Of a stretch of 64,000 nt of DNA, positions 55,550 to 64,000 are shown piece after piece. Below the pieces are notes generated by a model. The model saw nothing but the letters and a program-made list of their open reading frames with translations. It ran no database searches and had not been told where the DNA came from. The number at the start of each line of letters is the position of its first letter. Position 1 is the stretch's first letter. The translations under genes and the position numbers were made by a program. This DNA is from Haloplasma contractile (GTDB lineage Bacteria > Bacillota_I > Bacilli_A > Haloplasmatales > Haloplasmataceae). The stretch is from NCBI GenBank assembly GCA_016841945.1, contig JAENYC010000004.1, forward strand, positions 1-64,000, written 5' to 3'.

Positions 55550-56510
55550 TATTAATCAGTCTCTCATTGGGCAAGTAGAAACTAACTATAATATTAAAAT
55601 AAAACAAGTGATACCCATTAATGATGTATTAAAAATTCACACAAATGATAATAAAATATTCATATTAAAAAAAGTGAGAAAAAGAGAAGTGATTGATATT
55701 TATTATTTTTTATTATCACAAAAATTTACTCATTTTATTATGCCTGAGGTAACCATTTTTAATCAATTATTTATTACTTATGATCAACAGTCATATTATT
55801 TAATCAAATTCTTTAATGATATTGATTATCCAATTGAAAAAAAATTAATTGATTACATTGATTTATTATATAAACTTCATAAAAACACCCTTATTAGAAA
55901 GAATTTTAATCGGTCTCAGTTTAATCGATTATATAAAAAGAAGTTAAAAAGGTTAAATAGACAGTTTGAACTTCTTGATTTATATACTGTAGAATGTGAA
56001 AATAAAAAATATAAATCCATTTTTGACTGGACTTATATCGTAAAATATAATGAAATAATGTATATCAAAAATGTTATGTTAAATCTTCAATCTCAAATAG
56101 AATCATTAGTTGAAGAGATTGAAATATATGATTATTGTATTATTCATAATAATCCAAGTATTGACCATTTTATCGTCACAAATGAAAAAAATTATTTAAT
56201 TAGTTTAGATCATAGTACCATAGGTTTTAAAGTTCATGATTATATTAAATTATTTATCGATTATAGTGAATATGATGTAGATTGGATGAATTTAATCATT
56301 AATGATGAGATATCTAAATTTGAGTTTTATTATTTTATATTTAATGTACTTTATTATATTGTTAAAAATATTGATATTACTTTTTTAAGTCATAATAAGA
56401 ACTTAGAATCCATTAATATATTAATTCATAATCTATATGTGGCAGCTAAGGCGGTTGAATTATATCATAAATATGAATCAATAAACACCTCGGTTAAAGA
56501 AGAAGAATAA
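55542..56510 (+). CDS. ysxE: YsxE-like spore coat protein (CotS kinase fold)
   Basis: 322 aa with an aminoglycoside-phosphotransferase-like fold. In Bacillus YsxE is a SpoVID-dependent coat protein. The N lobe has IFILKKVRKREVIDIYYFLL. The catalytic loop, usually HGDxxxxN, reads IIHNNPSIDHFI and the following Asp segment is LISLDHSTIG, so kinase activity is uncertain. It overlaps spoVID by 8 bp (ATG inside the last codons), indicating coupling. A small antisense gene overlaps its last 33 bp. Confidence 0.75.
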   Translation: MININQSLIGQVETNYNIKIKQVIPINDVLKIHTNDNKIFILKKVRKREVIDIYYFLLSQKFTHFIMPEVTIFNQLFITYDQQSYYLIKFFNDIDYPIEKKLIDYIDLLYKLHKNTLIRKNFNRSQFNRLYKKKLKRLNRQFELLDLYTVECENKKYKSIFDWTYIVKYNEIMYIKNVMLNLQSQIESLVEEIEIYDYCIIHNNPSIDHFIVTNEKNYLISLDHSTIGFKVHDYIKLFIDYSEYDVDWMNLIINDEISKFEFYYFIFNVLYYIVKNIDITFLSHNKNLESINILIHNLYVAAKAVELYHKYESINTSVKEEE

Positions 56511-56639
56511 TAATACAATGATTAATAGAACAATGAATAATATAAAATTAATATATGTAAAACAAAACAACATGAGTAAGAACTGATATATACATAGCAC
56601 TAGACAGTAACTTAATAGGCTACATCCCCTACGAAACAT
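56478..56639 (-). CDS. 53-residue hydrophobic membrane protein, antisense between ysxE and valS
   Basis: The minus strand has AAAGGAG (56655-56649) nine bases before ATG at 56639. The product starts MFRRGCSLLSY and is then hydrophobic for about 40 residues (LVLCIYQFLLMLFCFTYINF, then ILFIVLLIIVLLFFFF), enough for two closely spaced helices or one long one, ending NRGVY. No known family is recognised. A sigma-K-like promoter lies upstream (56673-56700). The gene overlaps the ysxE 3' end by 33 bp. Its neighbourhood suggests a sporulation membrane peptide. Confidence 0.55.
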   Translation of the reverse strand: MFRRGCSLLSYCLVLCIYQFLLMLFCFTYINFILFIVLLIIVLLFFFFNRGVY

Positions 56640-56672
56640 ATAGAATAACTCCTTTCAACAAGTTTCTAGTAT

Positions 56673-56700
56673 TATTTTATGATTATTGAATAAAAAAGGT
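56673..56700 (-). promoter_or_regulatory. Sigma-K-like promoter of the small membrane gene
   Basis: Minus strand: ACC, 16 bp, CATAAAATA (56681-56673), fitting the -10 form CATAnnnTA and the -35 AC core with usual spacing. Chance matches are common in AT-rich DNA. Confidence 0.35.
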
Positions 56701-56721
56701 ATGATAAATCAATAATAAATA

Positions 56722-56750
56722 TTGTAATTTGGGTTAATTTTGTGTACAAT
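56722..56750 (+). promoter_or_regulatory. Promoter of the valS T-box transcript
   Basis: TTGTAA (56722-56727), 17 bp, TACAAT (56745-56750). Confidence 0.6.
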
Positions 56751-56756
56751 ATAATA

Positions 56757-56991
56757 TATATGAAACAACAGTGACCAGGAGGAGTAGAAATAGGATTCTT
56801 TTAAAGAGAAGAACTAAATGGTGAGATAGTTCTAAGATACTATTTTGAAGGTAGCCTGTATGAGTTGGTATTATGAACTAATAGTAGTAATATCCGTTAT
56901 CCGCGTTAAGGAAATGAGTTGGAATTAGTGAATAATTCAAATAGGATGGTACCGCGATTTAAATCGTTCCTTTGTAGGAGCGATTTTTTTT
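56757..56991 (+). promoter_or_regulatory. T-box riboswitch controlling valS
   Basis: The leader carries the T-box core AGGATGGTACCGCG (56944-56957), followed by a terminator (56962-56970 with 56977-56985 plus T-run) that competes with the antiterminator. Stem I begins near GTGACCAGGAGG (56771) and includes the GGTGAGA bulge (56820). A GTA Val codon in TTGAAGGTAGCC (about 56851-56853) is the likely specifier, read by uncharged tRNA-Val. CCGTTATCCGCGTTAAGG is a typical linker. Confidence 0.88.
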
Positions 56992-57014
56992 ATTAAAAGA
57001 AAGGAGCAAATAAA

Positions 57015-59648
57015 ATGAGTGAAAAACAACTCGCAAAAAAGTATAATCATAAGGAAGTTGAAAATGGAAAATATGATTATTGGATAAAAAATGAATATTT
57101 TAAAACAGATCCTAAATCTAATAAACCACATTATACCATTGTGATACCTCCACCAAATGTAACGGGAAAACTTCATTTAGGTCATGCATGGAATACAACG
57201 ATTCAAGATATTATTATTCGTCGTAAGAGAATGCAGGGTTATGATGCATTATGGCTTCCAGGTATGGACCATGCAGGAATTGCAACACAAGCAAAAATTG
57301 ATGCTAAAATTCGTGAAGAAGGCAAATCGCGTCATGAAATAGGAAGAGAGAAGTTTTTAGACATTGCTTGGGATTGGAAAGAAGAATATGCATCATTGAT
57401 TCGAAAGCAATGGGCTAAAGTAGGATTATCACTCGATTATTCAAAAGAACGCTTTACCCTAGATGAAGGGTTAAATGAAGCCATCACAAAAGTATTTGTT
57501 GAGTTTTATAATAAAGGATTAATATATCGTGGAGAAAGAATTATCAATTGGGATGTGCAAGCTAAAACCGCATTATCCAATATAGAAGTAGAACATAAAG
57601 AGGTTGAAGGTGCTCTGTATTATTTCAAGTATATGTTAGATGATAATAGTGGTGACTTTTTAGAGGTCGCAACCACAAGACCAGAAACGATGTTTGGAGA
57701 TGTTGCCGTTGCTGTTCATCCTGATGATGAGCGTTTTAAACATTTAGTCGGTAAAAAAGTATTGGTACCAGGAAATAAAAAAGCAATACCTATTATTCTT
57801 GATGATTATGTCGATATGGAATTTGGTACAGGTGCAGTTAAGATCACACCCGCTCATGACCCGAATGATTTTGAAATAGGAAACCGTCATCAATTAGAAC
57901 GTCCGAAATGTATTAATATTGATGGTACGATGAATGAATTAGCGATAAAGTATCAAGGAATGGACCGATTTGAATGTCGTAAACAATTAGTTGCCGATAT
58001 GAAAAATGAAAATTTAATATCAAAGATCGAAAAACATGTTCATTCAGTGGGACATAGTGAAAGAACCGGTGTAATGGTAGAACCTTATTTATCAAAACAG
58101 TGGTTTGTTAAAATGAGACCTCTTGCAGATAGCGTATTAGACAATCAAAAAGACGAGGATAAGAAGGTTCATTTCTTCCCAGAACGATTTGAAAAGACAC
58201 TGAATCAGTGGATGGAAAATGCATATGATTGGTGTATATCGAGACAACTCTGGTGGGGACATCGAATACCTGCATATTATCATAAAGAAACTGGAGAAGT
58301 TTATGTATCAGAGACGCCACCAAAAGATTTGGAAAATTATGTTCAAGATGATGATGTATTAGATACTTGGTTCTCATCAGCCTTGTGGCCATTTTCTACT
58401 TTAGGTTGGCCAAAGACCGAAAACTTAGAATATAAGGCGTATTTTCCAAATGATGTATTAGTGACCGCATATGATATCATTTTCTTTTGGGTCGCACGAA
58501 TGATATTTCAATCGTTAGAATTAACGAATAAAAGACCGTTTAAAACAGTTTTAATTCATGGTTTAATACGAGATGCTGAAAATAAAAAGATGAGTAAATC
58601 ACTTGGTAACGGTGTTGACCCAATGGATGTAATTGAGAAATATGGATGCGATAGTTTGCGTTATTTCTTAACGACAAATTCTGCACCTGGTCAAGATTTA
58701 CGTTTCATTGAAGAAAAAATAGAATCATCATGGAACTATATCAATAAAATATGGAATGCATCACGTTATGTATTAATGAATATTGAGAATAAAAAAGTAC
58801 ATCAAATTGATGAAAAATCATTAAACATCGCGGATAAATGGATACTCTCTCGACTGAATGAAACAATAGAAATTGTTGATCAAAATTATGAAAAATATGA
58901 GTTTGGTGAAGTGAGTCGTCACCTATATAAATTTGTTTGGGAAGATTATTGTGATTGGTACATTGAGATGTCTAAATTAACACTTTATGGTGAAGATGAA
59001 AAAGCTAAACAAACGACAAGAAGTGTCTTAGTACATGTCTTACAATCCATATTAAAACTTCTTCATCCATTTATGCCATTTGTGACAGAAGAGATTTATC
59101 AATCAATTCCTCATGAAGAAGAATCAATTACGATTAGTACTTGGCCAACATTTAATAAAAATCATCAATTTGATGAAGAAGTAAGGATGATGAATTCAAT
59201 ACAGGAAATCATCAAATCAGTTAGAAATATGAGAAGTGAAGTTAATACACCGTTATCAAAACCGATTGAAATGATGATTAAAACCACTAATAAGGAATTT
59301 GAAAAACAATTAAAAGATAATCAAGCGTATATTATTAAATTCTGTAACACGGATCAATTAACTATCGCAAATGATTTTGATTTAAATGAAAAAATGATGA
59401 CATCAGTCATCACAGATGGGGAAATACTATTACCATTAAAAGGTTTGATTGATGTTGATGAAGAAATTAAACGACTACAAAATGAATTGGTTAAATTAGA
59501 AAATGAAGTTACACGATGTGAAAAGATGTTAGCGAATGAAAATTTTGTTAAAAAAGCACCAAAAGAAAAAGTAGAGTCAGAAAAAAATAAATTAGTAGAT
59601 TATAAGACAAAATATGAAACGATTAAGAAAAGATTAAAAGAATTATAA
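57015..59648 (+). CDS. valS: Valyl-tRNA synthetase
   Basis: Charges tRNA-Val. 877 aa, normal for class Ia ValRS. HIGH-type motif [16 protein letters not shown] (about 45-60), editing domain (about 190-330, with [17 protein letters not shown]), KMSKS motif in [14 protein letters not shown] (about 525), anticodon-binding domain, and a C-terminal coiled coil (about 810-877). AAAGGAG precedes the ATG. Regulated by the T-box upstream, and its substrate tRNA-Val (GAC) is encoded twice in this window. folC, which follows valS in Bacillus, is not next here. Confidence 0.97.
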   Translation: MSEKQLAKKYNHKEVENGKYDYWIKNEYFKTDPKSNKPHYTIVIPPPNVTGKLHLGHAWNTTIQDIIIRRKRMQGYDALWLPGMDHAGIATQAKIDAKIREEGKSRHEIGREKFLDIAWDWKEEYASLIRKQWAKVGLSLDYSKERFTLDEGLNEAITKVFVEFYNKGLIYRGERIINWDVQAKTALSNIEVEHKEVEGALYYFKYMLDDNSGDFLEVATTRPETMFGDVAVAVHPDDERFKHLVGKKVLVPGNKKAIPIILDDYVDMEFGTGAVKITPAHDPNDFEIGNRHQLERPKCINIDGTMNELAIKYQGMDRFECRKQLVADMKNENLISKIEKHVHSVGHSERTGVMVEPYLSKQWFVKMRPLADSVLDNQKDEDKKVHFFPERFEKTLNQWMENAYDWCISRQLWWGHRIPAYYHKETGEVYVSETPPKDLENYVQDDDVLDTWFSSALWPFSTLGWPKTENLEYKAYFPNDVLVTAYDIIFFWVARMIFQSLELTNKRPFKTVLIHGLIRDAENKKMSKSLGNGVDPMDVIEKYGCDSLRYFLTTNSAPGQDLRFIEEKIESSWNYINKIWNASRYVLMNIENKKVHQIDEKSLNIADKWILSRLNETIEIVDQNYEKYEFGEVSRHLYKFVWEDYCDWYIEMSKLTLYGEDEKAKQTTRSVLVHVLQSILKLLHPFMPFVTEEIYQSIPHEEESITISTWPTFNKNHQFDEEVRMMNSIQEIIKSVRNMRSEVNTPLSKPIEMMIKTTNKEFEKQLKDNQAYIIKFCNTDQLTIANDFDLNEKMMTSVITDGEILLPLKGLIDVDEEIKRLQNELVKLENEVTRCEKMLANENFVKKAPKEKVESEKNKLVDYKTKYETIKKRLKEL

Positions 59649-59674
59649 AAAGAGAGCAGCTTGCTCTCTTTTTA
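59647..59674 (+). terminator. Terminator of valS
   Basis: AAAGAGAGCA/TGCTCTCTTT stem, three-base loop, T-run. Confidence 0.8.
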
Positions 59675-59731
59675 TAATAAGTTTTGCGGTGTGGTTCTAT
59701 AATAGTGTATGTTAATCATTAGAATAGGTGA

Positions 59732-61768
59732 CTACTTCATATGATTTATTTGTTCTATTATTTCTTTTAGATTAAATATAGGTTCCCTACATTGAAAGTC
59801 TTCACAGATATATGCAGCAACTTCTTCAGTGAATTTATCATATCCTGAAAAATATTCCACCTCATCTAATGTACCTTTATAAAGAATAACAGTTGTTGTA
59901 AATGGAAGATATTTTCTATAAAAAGTATCAATTATTTTTTGTAAGGATGGACTATCTTTTTCTGTAACTAGGACCATTTTTCTTTTGTTGGCTTTTTGAA
60001 ATAGATGAGCGGTTAACATATGGGTATAGGCAACGGGGGAATCATTAATTTAAGATGCAAAATAATTCATTTGTTCCTTGGCAAGGCGATTTAATCCGAT
60101 ATCGTCTGTGATTTCAGATAAACGTAAGAAATTCATCGTCACAACACTATTTCCTGATGGCGTTGCGCCATCATAGATATTTTTGGACTTCATAATCATT
60201 TCTTCGCTGTCTTTACCTGTTTGATAGAATCCACCTTTTTCACTATCTTCGAATAAATCTATCATTCTAACATTAAAATTCATCGCAGTTTTAATATAGC
60301 GACATTTACCAGTGGCTAAAAATAATTCACTTGCTGCCCAAATAAAATAAGCATAATCATCTAGATAACCGAGGTATTTTGCTTCACCTTCTCTATATCG
60401 TGCTAGTAATCTTTTATCTTTTGTGACTAAGTTCTTCATGATAAATTCAAAGGCTTCTTCTGCTCTTTCAAGATATTCTTTACAATTAAACACTTTTCCT
60501 GCAAGGGATAAGGCACTAATCATCATCGCATTAAGAGAAGTAAGAATTTTATCATCTACATGTGGATGTATTCTTTTATCTCTTTCGTTGTATAATTTAA
60601 TGCGTATCTCTTCAAATTTACTTTGATTTAATTTATCTAATTCTTCATGATGAATTAAATTTAGAATATTATGACCTTCAAAATTACCTTCTTCAGTAAT
60701 ATTGAAGTATTCACAAATAAAATCTGATTCTTCTTTTGTCAGTATTTCCTCAATTTCTTTTTTAGACCATATATAGAATTTTCCCTCAATACCTTCAGAA
60801 TCAGCATCAATTGCGGTATAAAAGGCACCTTCATTATTTGTCATTTCATTTAAAACAAATGAGATGATTTTTTCTGCGATATCTTTATAAATCTCTTTAT
60901 GAGTTAATTGATAGGCATCTGTATATACAATGGTTAATAATGCATTATCATAAAGCATTTTTTCAAAATGTGGGATTAACCACTTATTATCAACTGAGTA
61001 TCTTGAAAAACCAAAACCGATATGGTCAAATATTCCACCTTTATACATTTGTATTAAAGTCTTTTCAACCATTTCTATTGCTTTATCAGATTGATGATAA
61101 ACACCATATCGAAGTAGAAATAATAAATTATGCGGAGTAGGAAATTTAGGTCGGTTACCAAAGCCACCATATTCTAAATCAAAAGACATTTCTAACGTAT
61201 TAAAACTACGTTCTAAAATATTGTCATCTAATTTACTATGTTCAAAATCATCCTTTGAATCTCTTATAATTTTCGTAATATCTTCAGCTGAACTTAATAT
61301 ATCACTTTTATTATCTTTCCATTGACTAATAATCGTATTTAATAACTCAACAAGACCAATGTGTTGACTCATCGTGTGTTTAGGATAATATGTACCAGCA
61401 TAAAATGGCTTCTTATCAGCTGTTAAAAAAACAGTAAGTGGCCATCCACCATGTCCTGTAAGTGCTTGGCAGACATCCATATAAATATTATCTACATCAG
61501 GTCTTTCTTCACGATCTACTTTAATAGAGATAAAATGTTCATTTAATATGTTAGCGACCTCTTCATCTTCAAATGATTCACGTTCCATTACATGACACCA
61601 ATGACAGGTACTGTATCCAATAGAAAGAAAAACTGGTTTATCCTCTTCTCGAGCCTTTGAAAATGCTTCTTCACTCCAAGGATACCAGTTGACTGGATTA
61701 TGAGCATGTTGAAGAAGATAGGGGGATTTTTCATTAATTAATTCATTTGTATAGGTTGTTTCGTTCAT
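59732..61768 (-). pseudogene. yyaL: YyaL/SPATA20-type thioredoxin-domain protein interrupted by one stop codon
   Basis: Read as one frame it gives about 678 codons, the usual family length. An N-terminal DUF255 thioredoxin-like domain has [34 protein letters not shown] (CxxC) and [10 protein letters not shown] six-hairpin toroid domain follows ([39 protein letters not shown]). A TAA at 60050-60052 falls in the same frame, 10 codons before LTAHLF; the reading continues to 59732 without a frameshift. So the last 95 residues are cut off by a single nonsense codon. The long part may still be made (572 aa). AAAGGAAG precedes the start. Confidence 0.85.
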
Positions 61769-61927
61769 AGCTTCAACTTCCTTTGTTGTTTAATCTTCAA
61801 TTTTATTGTACCCTTATAAAAGAAATATATAAAATGTTTTGCTTAATATTGTGCAATATATCATTTATGTACAATGACAAAGTAATATGATATAATTAAG
61901 ATATACTTATAGTATTGGGAGAAAAAT

Positions 61928-62392
61928 ATGATTTTAGCAGAAAATAAAATTGGACAACAACTTTTAGAATTTATTAAATGTTCAGAACAGGAAGCAGTTG
62001 ACAGTGGAATTTATAATCCAATCACAGCGGCATTTACATTTATTAAATGTAAAAATAAGTATTTAGTAGCATATAATAAATGGAGAAACCAATGGGAAAT
62101 TCCTGCTGGGAAAATTGAATCTGATGAGACTTTAAAAGAATGTGCAAAAAGAGAATTATTTGAGGAAACCAATCAAAGCGTAAGTAACCTCATTTTTAAG
62201 GGTTTATTTAAAATTTATGATAAAAAGAAAGACCAGATTAGATATAGGGCAGCATACTTTGCTGAAATAAACGAACTTGTAAGTTTTAATGAGAACGATG
62301 AGATGAGTGAAATTATGCTTTGGGATTTAACTATAGACATAGGAAATTTCGATGAAGTGGATAAAAAAATGTTACAACTATGTTTATGGTAA
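61928..62392 (+). CDS. NUDIX hydrolase
   Basis: 154 aa. The Nudix box GKIESDETLKECAKRELFEETN (GX5EX7REUXEE, about 57-78) is intact, so it should cleave a nucleoside diphosphate linked to some moiety. RNQWEIPAGK precedes it, as in ADP-ribose or general NTP pyrophosphatases. Substrate unknown. GGGAG precedes the ATG at 61928. Confidence 0.88.
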   Translation: MILAENKIGQQLLEFIKCSEQEAVDSGIYNPITAAFTFIKCKNKYLVAYNKWRNQWEIPAGKIESDETLKECAKRELFEETNQSVSNLIFKGLFKIYDKKKDQIRYRAAYFAEINELVSFNENDEMSEIMLWDLTIDIGNFDEVDKKMLQLCLW

Positions 62393-62396
62393 CATC

Positions 62397-62420
62397 AAAA
62401 CGGCTATTGGTCGTTTTTTT
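62397..62420 (+). terminator. Terminator after the NUDIX gene
   Basis: AAAACG/CGTTTT arms around GC-TATTG-GT, then T-run. Confidence 0.65.
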
Positions 62421-62457
62421 AATTTGCTTGGCTAGTTTCTTGGTAACTTAAGTGATG

Positions 62458-62610
62458 TCAATGACAGGTACTGTATCCAATAGAAAGAAAGACCGGTTTA
62501 TCCACTTCTCGAACCATTGAAAAAGCCTCTTCAATACATGGATACCAATTGATTGGATTGTAAGCATGTGAAAAAGATAGGGAATTTTTCATTAATTAAT
62601 TCATTTGTAT
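62458..62610 (-). repeat. Partial degenerate copy of the yyaL 5' end
   Basis: Matches 61599-61752 (minus-strand codons about 6-57 of yyaL) with substitutions and small deletions; CAATGACAGGTACTGTATCC is identical. The reading frame is broken. Its presence beyond the NUDIX gene marks a duplication. Confidence 0.8.
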
Positions 62611-62735
62611 AATATACTTTGCTTAATATTGATTAATAAAAGTAATGCATGCTTAATTATAAATATTTTGTTAAATGATAAATAACAAGTTCATTTTAGT
62701 TTTTAAAAAATCTTAACAATTTAAGTACGAGAAAA

Positions 62736-63092
62736 AATATTAAAAAGATAGTTAAAGAAGTAGCAGATGAGTTAGAATTTGAAATTAAAAATCTTAATGA
62801 AACACATTCAAGACATATTTATGATTTATACAAAATTAAATCAACGGTTTTTCAAAAAGTTAAAAAAGAGAAATTGATACAATTAATTGATCAAGTTAGA
62901 ACCGTTCGAAGTACAAAAATAGTTTGTTTGTCAGCTAAGCCTGATATTAATCTAAAAGAATTATTAAAATAAATAATAGAAAAAGAGGTTTATAAAGATG
63001 ATTTTATAAATGTTACTTCGCAATTATTGTATGAAGATGTTAATTATGATACATGTATACAAGTATTAAAGGATATTGTAGGTCTTTTTTGA
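62736..63092 (+). pseudogene. AbiEii/AbiGii-type nucleotidyltransferase toxin, C-terminal remnant
   Basis: One frame reads HSRHIYDLYKIKSTVFQKV ... LKELLK, a TAA (62969-62971), then directly IIEKEVYKDDFINVTSQLLY and ends at 63092. RHIYDLYKI, the Arg-rich middle and LLYEDVNYDTCIQVL match the C-terminal part of AbiEii toxins of type IV toxin-antitoxin or abortive-infection systems. The nucleotidyltransferase core (GGTAL-type) and any antitoxin gene are missing. It lies between two fragments of yyaL. Confidence 0.6.
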
Positions 63093-63110
63093 TAATAATA
63101 CAAATTTTTA

Positions 63111-63141
63111 ACTGTGGACTTAGTTCACAGTATTATTTTTT
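63111..63141 (+). terminator. Terminator after the toxin remnant
   Basis: ACTGTG (63111-63116) pairs with CACAGT (63126-63131), followed by ATTATTTTTT. Confidence 0.55.
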
Positions 63142-63162
63142 ATGAGATAGATTGCTTTTCCA

Positions 63163-63235
63163 TCAGTGACAGATACTGTATCTAATATATTGAAGGAGGT
63201 GGGTGATTTTTCATTAATTCATTCATTTTTAATAT
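63163..63235 (-). repeat. Second, more decayed fragment of the yyaL 5' end
   Basis: CAGTGACAGATACTGTATCT (63163-63182) and GATTTTTCATTAATTCATTC (63204-63223) match two ends of the copy at 62458-62610, with the middle deleted. Confidence 0.65.
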
Positions 63236-63263
63236 TTTAAAATTATAATAATTATTAATTCAC

Positions 63264-63344
63264 TGAAAACGTGATAATTAATTGTTGTAATAAAAATGAA
63301 AACGTGATAATATAAAGTTATAATTTAGTTGAAAACGTGAAAGT
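63264..63344 (+). repeat. Three direct repeats at exact 33-bp spacing before the AAA ATPase
   Basis: TGAAAACGTGATAAT at 63264-63278 and 63297-63311, and TGAAAACGTGAAAGT at 63330-63344. Start-to-start distance is 33 bp both times, about three helical turns, so the units share one DNA face. The third unit ends 9 bp before the ATG. Probable operator or iteron-like binding sites. Confidence 0.75.
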
Positions 63345-63353
63345 AGTGATTTT

Positions 63354-64000
63354 ATGGACTTTAAAAGAAAAATATATAATGATTTGGTTGAATGGAAAGA
63401 AACTAACAAAGGACGAACAGCCCTGCTTATTAGTGGTGCAAGACGTGTTGGGAAAAGTTATATTGCTAAAAAATTTGGTGAGACAGAATATAAATCCTAT
63501 ATTTTGATTGACTTTAGTCGTATTTCTCAAGATACAATAGATGTTTTTGAGAATGATCAAACTGATTTTGATTTATTCTTTACTAAGTTATCTCTGATTT
63601 ATAAAACTAAGTTATATCATCGTGAATCATTGATAATTTTAGATGAAATTCAACTGTATCCCAAAGCGCGACAATTAATTAAACACTTAGTGGCAGATGG
63701 TAGGTATGATTATATAGAAACAGGATCTTTACTGTCTATAAAACAAAACATAAAAGATATTTTAATTCCCTCTGAAGAAGAAAAGATTGAAATGCATCCT
63801 TTTGATTTTGAGGAGTTTTTATGGGCTAATGGAGATGATCTTACGATACCGATGCTAAAACAATTCTTTGATACTAAAAAACCACTAGGGCAGGCACTAC
63901 ATAAAAAAGTTATGAATCAATTTCGACTCTATATGGTTGTTGGTGGCATGCCACAATCAGTCTTAGAATATGTGGAATCAAAAGATTTGGAAAAAGTGAA
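63354..64000 (+). CDS. AAA ATPase with DUF4143 (partial, cut by the window edge)
   Basis: 215 codons are visible. It starts MDFKRKIYNDLVEWKE. Walker A is SGARRVGKSYIAKKFG (about residues 23-38), the Walker B region is SLIILDEIQLYPKARQLIKH (about 87-106), followed by FDFEEFLWANGDD and VVGGMPQSVLEYV, typical of the ATPase/DUF4143 family. Function is poorly defined; some are thought to belong to toxin-antitoxin or nuclease-like defence units because the C-terminal part is restriction-nuclease-like. The start ATG at 63354 has only a weak GTGAAAG block upstream, which belongs to the third repeat. The gene continues past 64000. Confidence 0.8.
   Translation, partial: MDFKRKIYNDLVEWKETNKGRTALLISGARRVGKSYIAKKFGETEYKSYILIDFSRISQDTIDVFENDQTDFDLFFTKLSLIYKTKLYHRESLIILDEIQLYPKARQLIKHLVADGRYDYIETGSLLSIKQNIKDILIPSEEEKIEMHPFDFEEFLWANGDDLTIPMLKQFFDTKKPLGQALHKKVMNQFRLYMVVGGMPQSVLEYVESKDLEKV

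Noticed and set aside
63264-63344. Possible CRISPR array (three evenly spaced repeats)
   Set aside because: Repeats are only about 14 bp, spacers about 19 bp, there are just three units, and no cas gene is nearby. Operator-like repeats fit better.

Overview
The window is AT-rich DNA with the standard bacterial code: TGA is a real stop, for example at the ends of arsR, thyA and the acyltransferase gene. Intrinsic terminators, Shine-Dalgarno sites and promoters are of Bacillota type. Several blocks match the Bacillus gene order: murI-gerM-rph-rdgB-ysnB, a ysoA-like gene followed by tig-clpX-lon-ysxC, and spoVID-ysxE-valS. gerM, spoVID and ysxE point to a spore former or a close relative of one. 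The low GC and compact genes would suit a deep Bacillota lineage near Haloplasma, Turicibacter or Erysipelotrichia, but the species cannot be fixed from this window.

Layout. 1-5048 is core: an exonuclease, glutamate racemase, GerM, RNase PH, the XTP pyrophosphatase, a phosphodiesterase, then a lone 5S rRNA with tRNA-Gly and tRNA-Ser. 5049-25641 is a loose accessory region rich in intergenic DNA, broken genes, lipoproteins and repeated hairpins. It holds a frameshifted secreted protein, an ArsR-controlled set (a Cys-rich peptide, a scrambled ABC exporter and an intact ABC transporter), tRNA-Val, a radical-SAM/SPASM remnant, a 1052-residue modular lipoprotein, a GNAT acetyltransferase, an orphan, and an ECF sigma factor with an RsgI-like membrane anti-sigma factor and a lipoprotein copy of that factor's ectodomain. 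A second tRNA-Val in the opposite orientation closes this region.

25860-59674 is again core and densely packed: exonuclease III, a cation/proton antiporter, NAD(P)HX repair, tRNA-Arg, trigger factor, ClpX, Lon, the YsxC GTPase, a pseudouridine synthase, a MarR regulator, an M3 peptidase, a cardiolipin synthase, an Mrp ATPase, TmcAL, DUF177-L32, a degenerate GGDEF protein, DeoC-DeoD, an M16 peptidase pair, ThyA-DHFR, an acyltransferase, an oxidoreductase, a DUF421 protein, an rRNA methyltransferase, SpoVID-YsxE, and ValS behind a T-box. A 53-residue membrane protein with a sigma-K-like promoter is encoded antisense between ysxE and valS.

59732-64000 is decaying again: a YyaL-type gene with one in-frame stop, a NUDIX hydrolase, two partial copies of the yyaL 5' end flanking an AbiEii-type toxin remnant, and an AAA ATPase (DUF4143 type, cut by the window edge) behind three direct repeats spaced exactly 33 bp apart.

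The most system-like accessory features are the sigma/anti-sigma/lipoprotein trio, the ArsR/Cys-rich peptide/ABC cluster, the phased repeats before the AAA ATPase, and the small antisense membrane gene in the sporulation locus.
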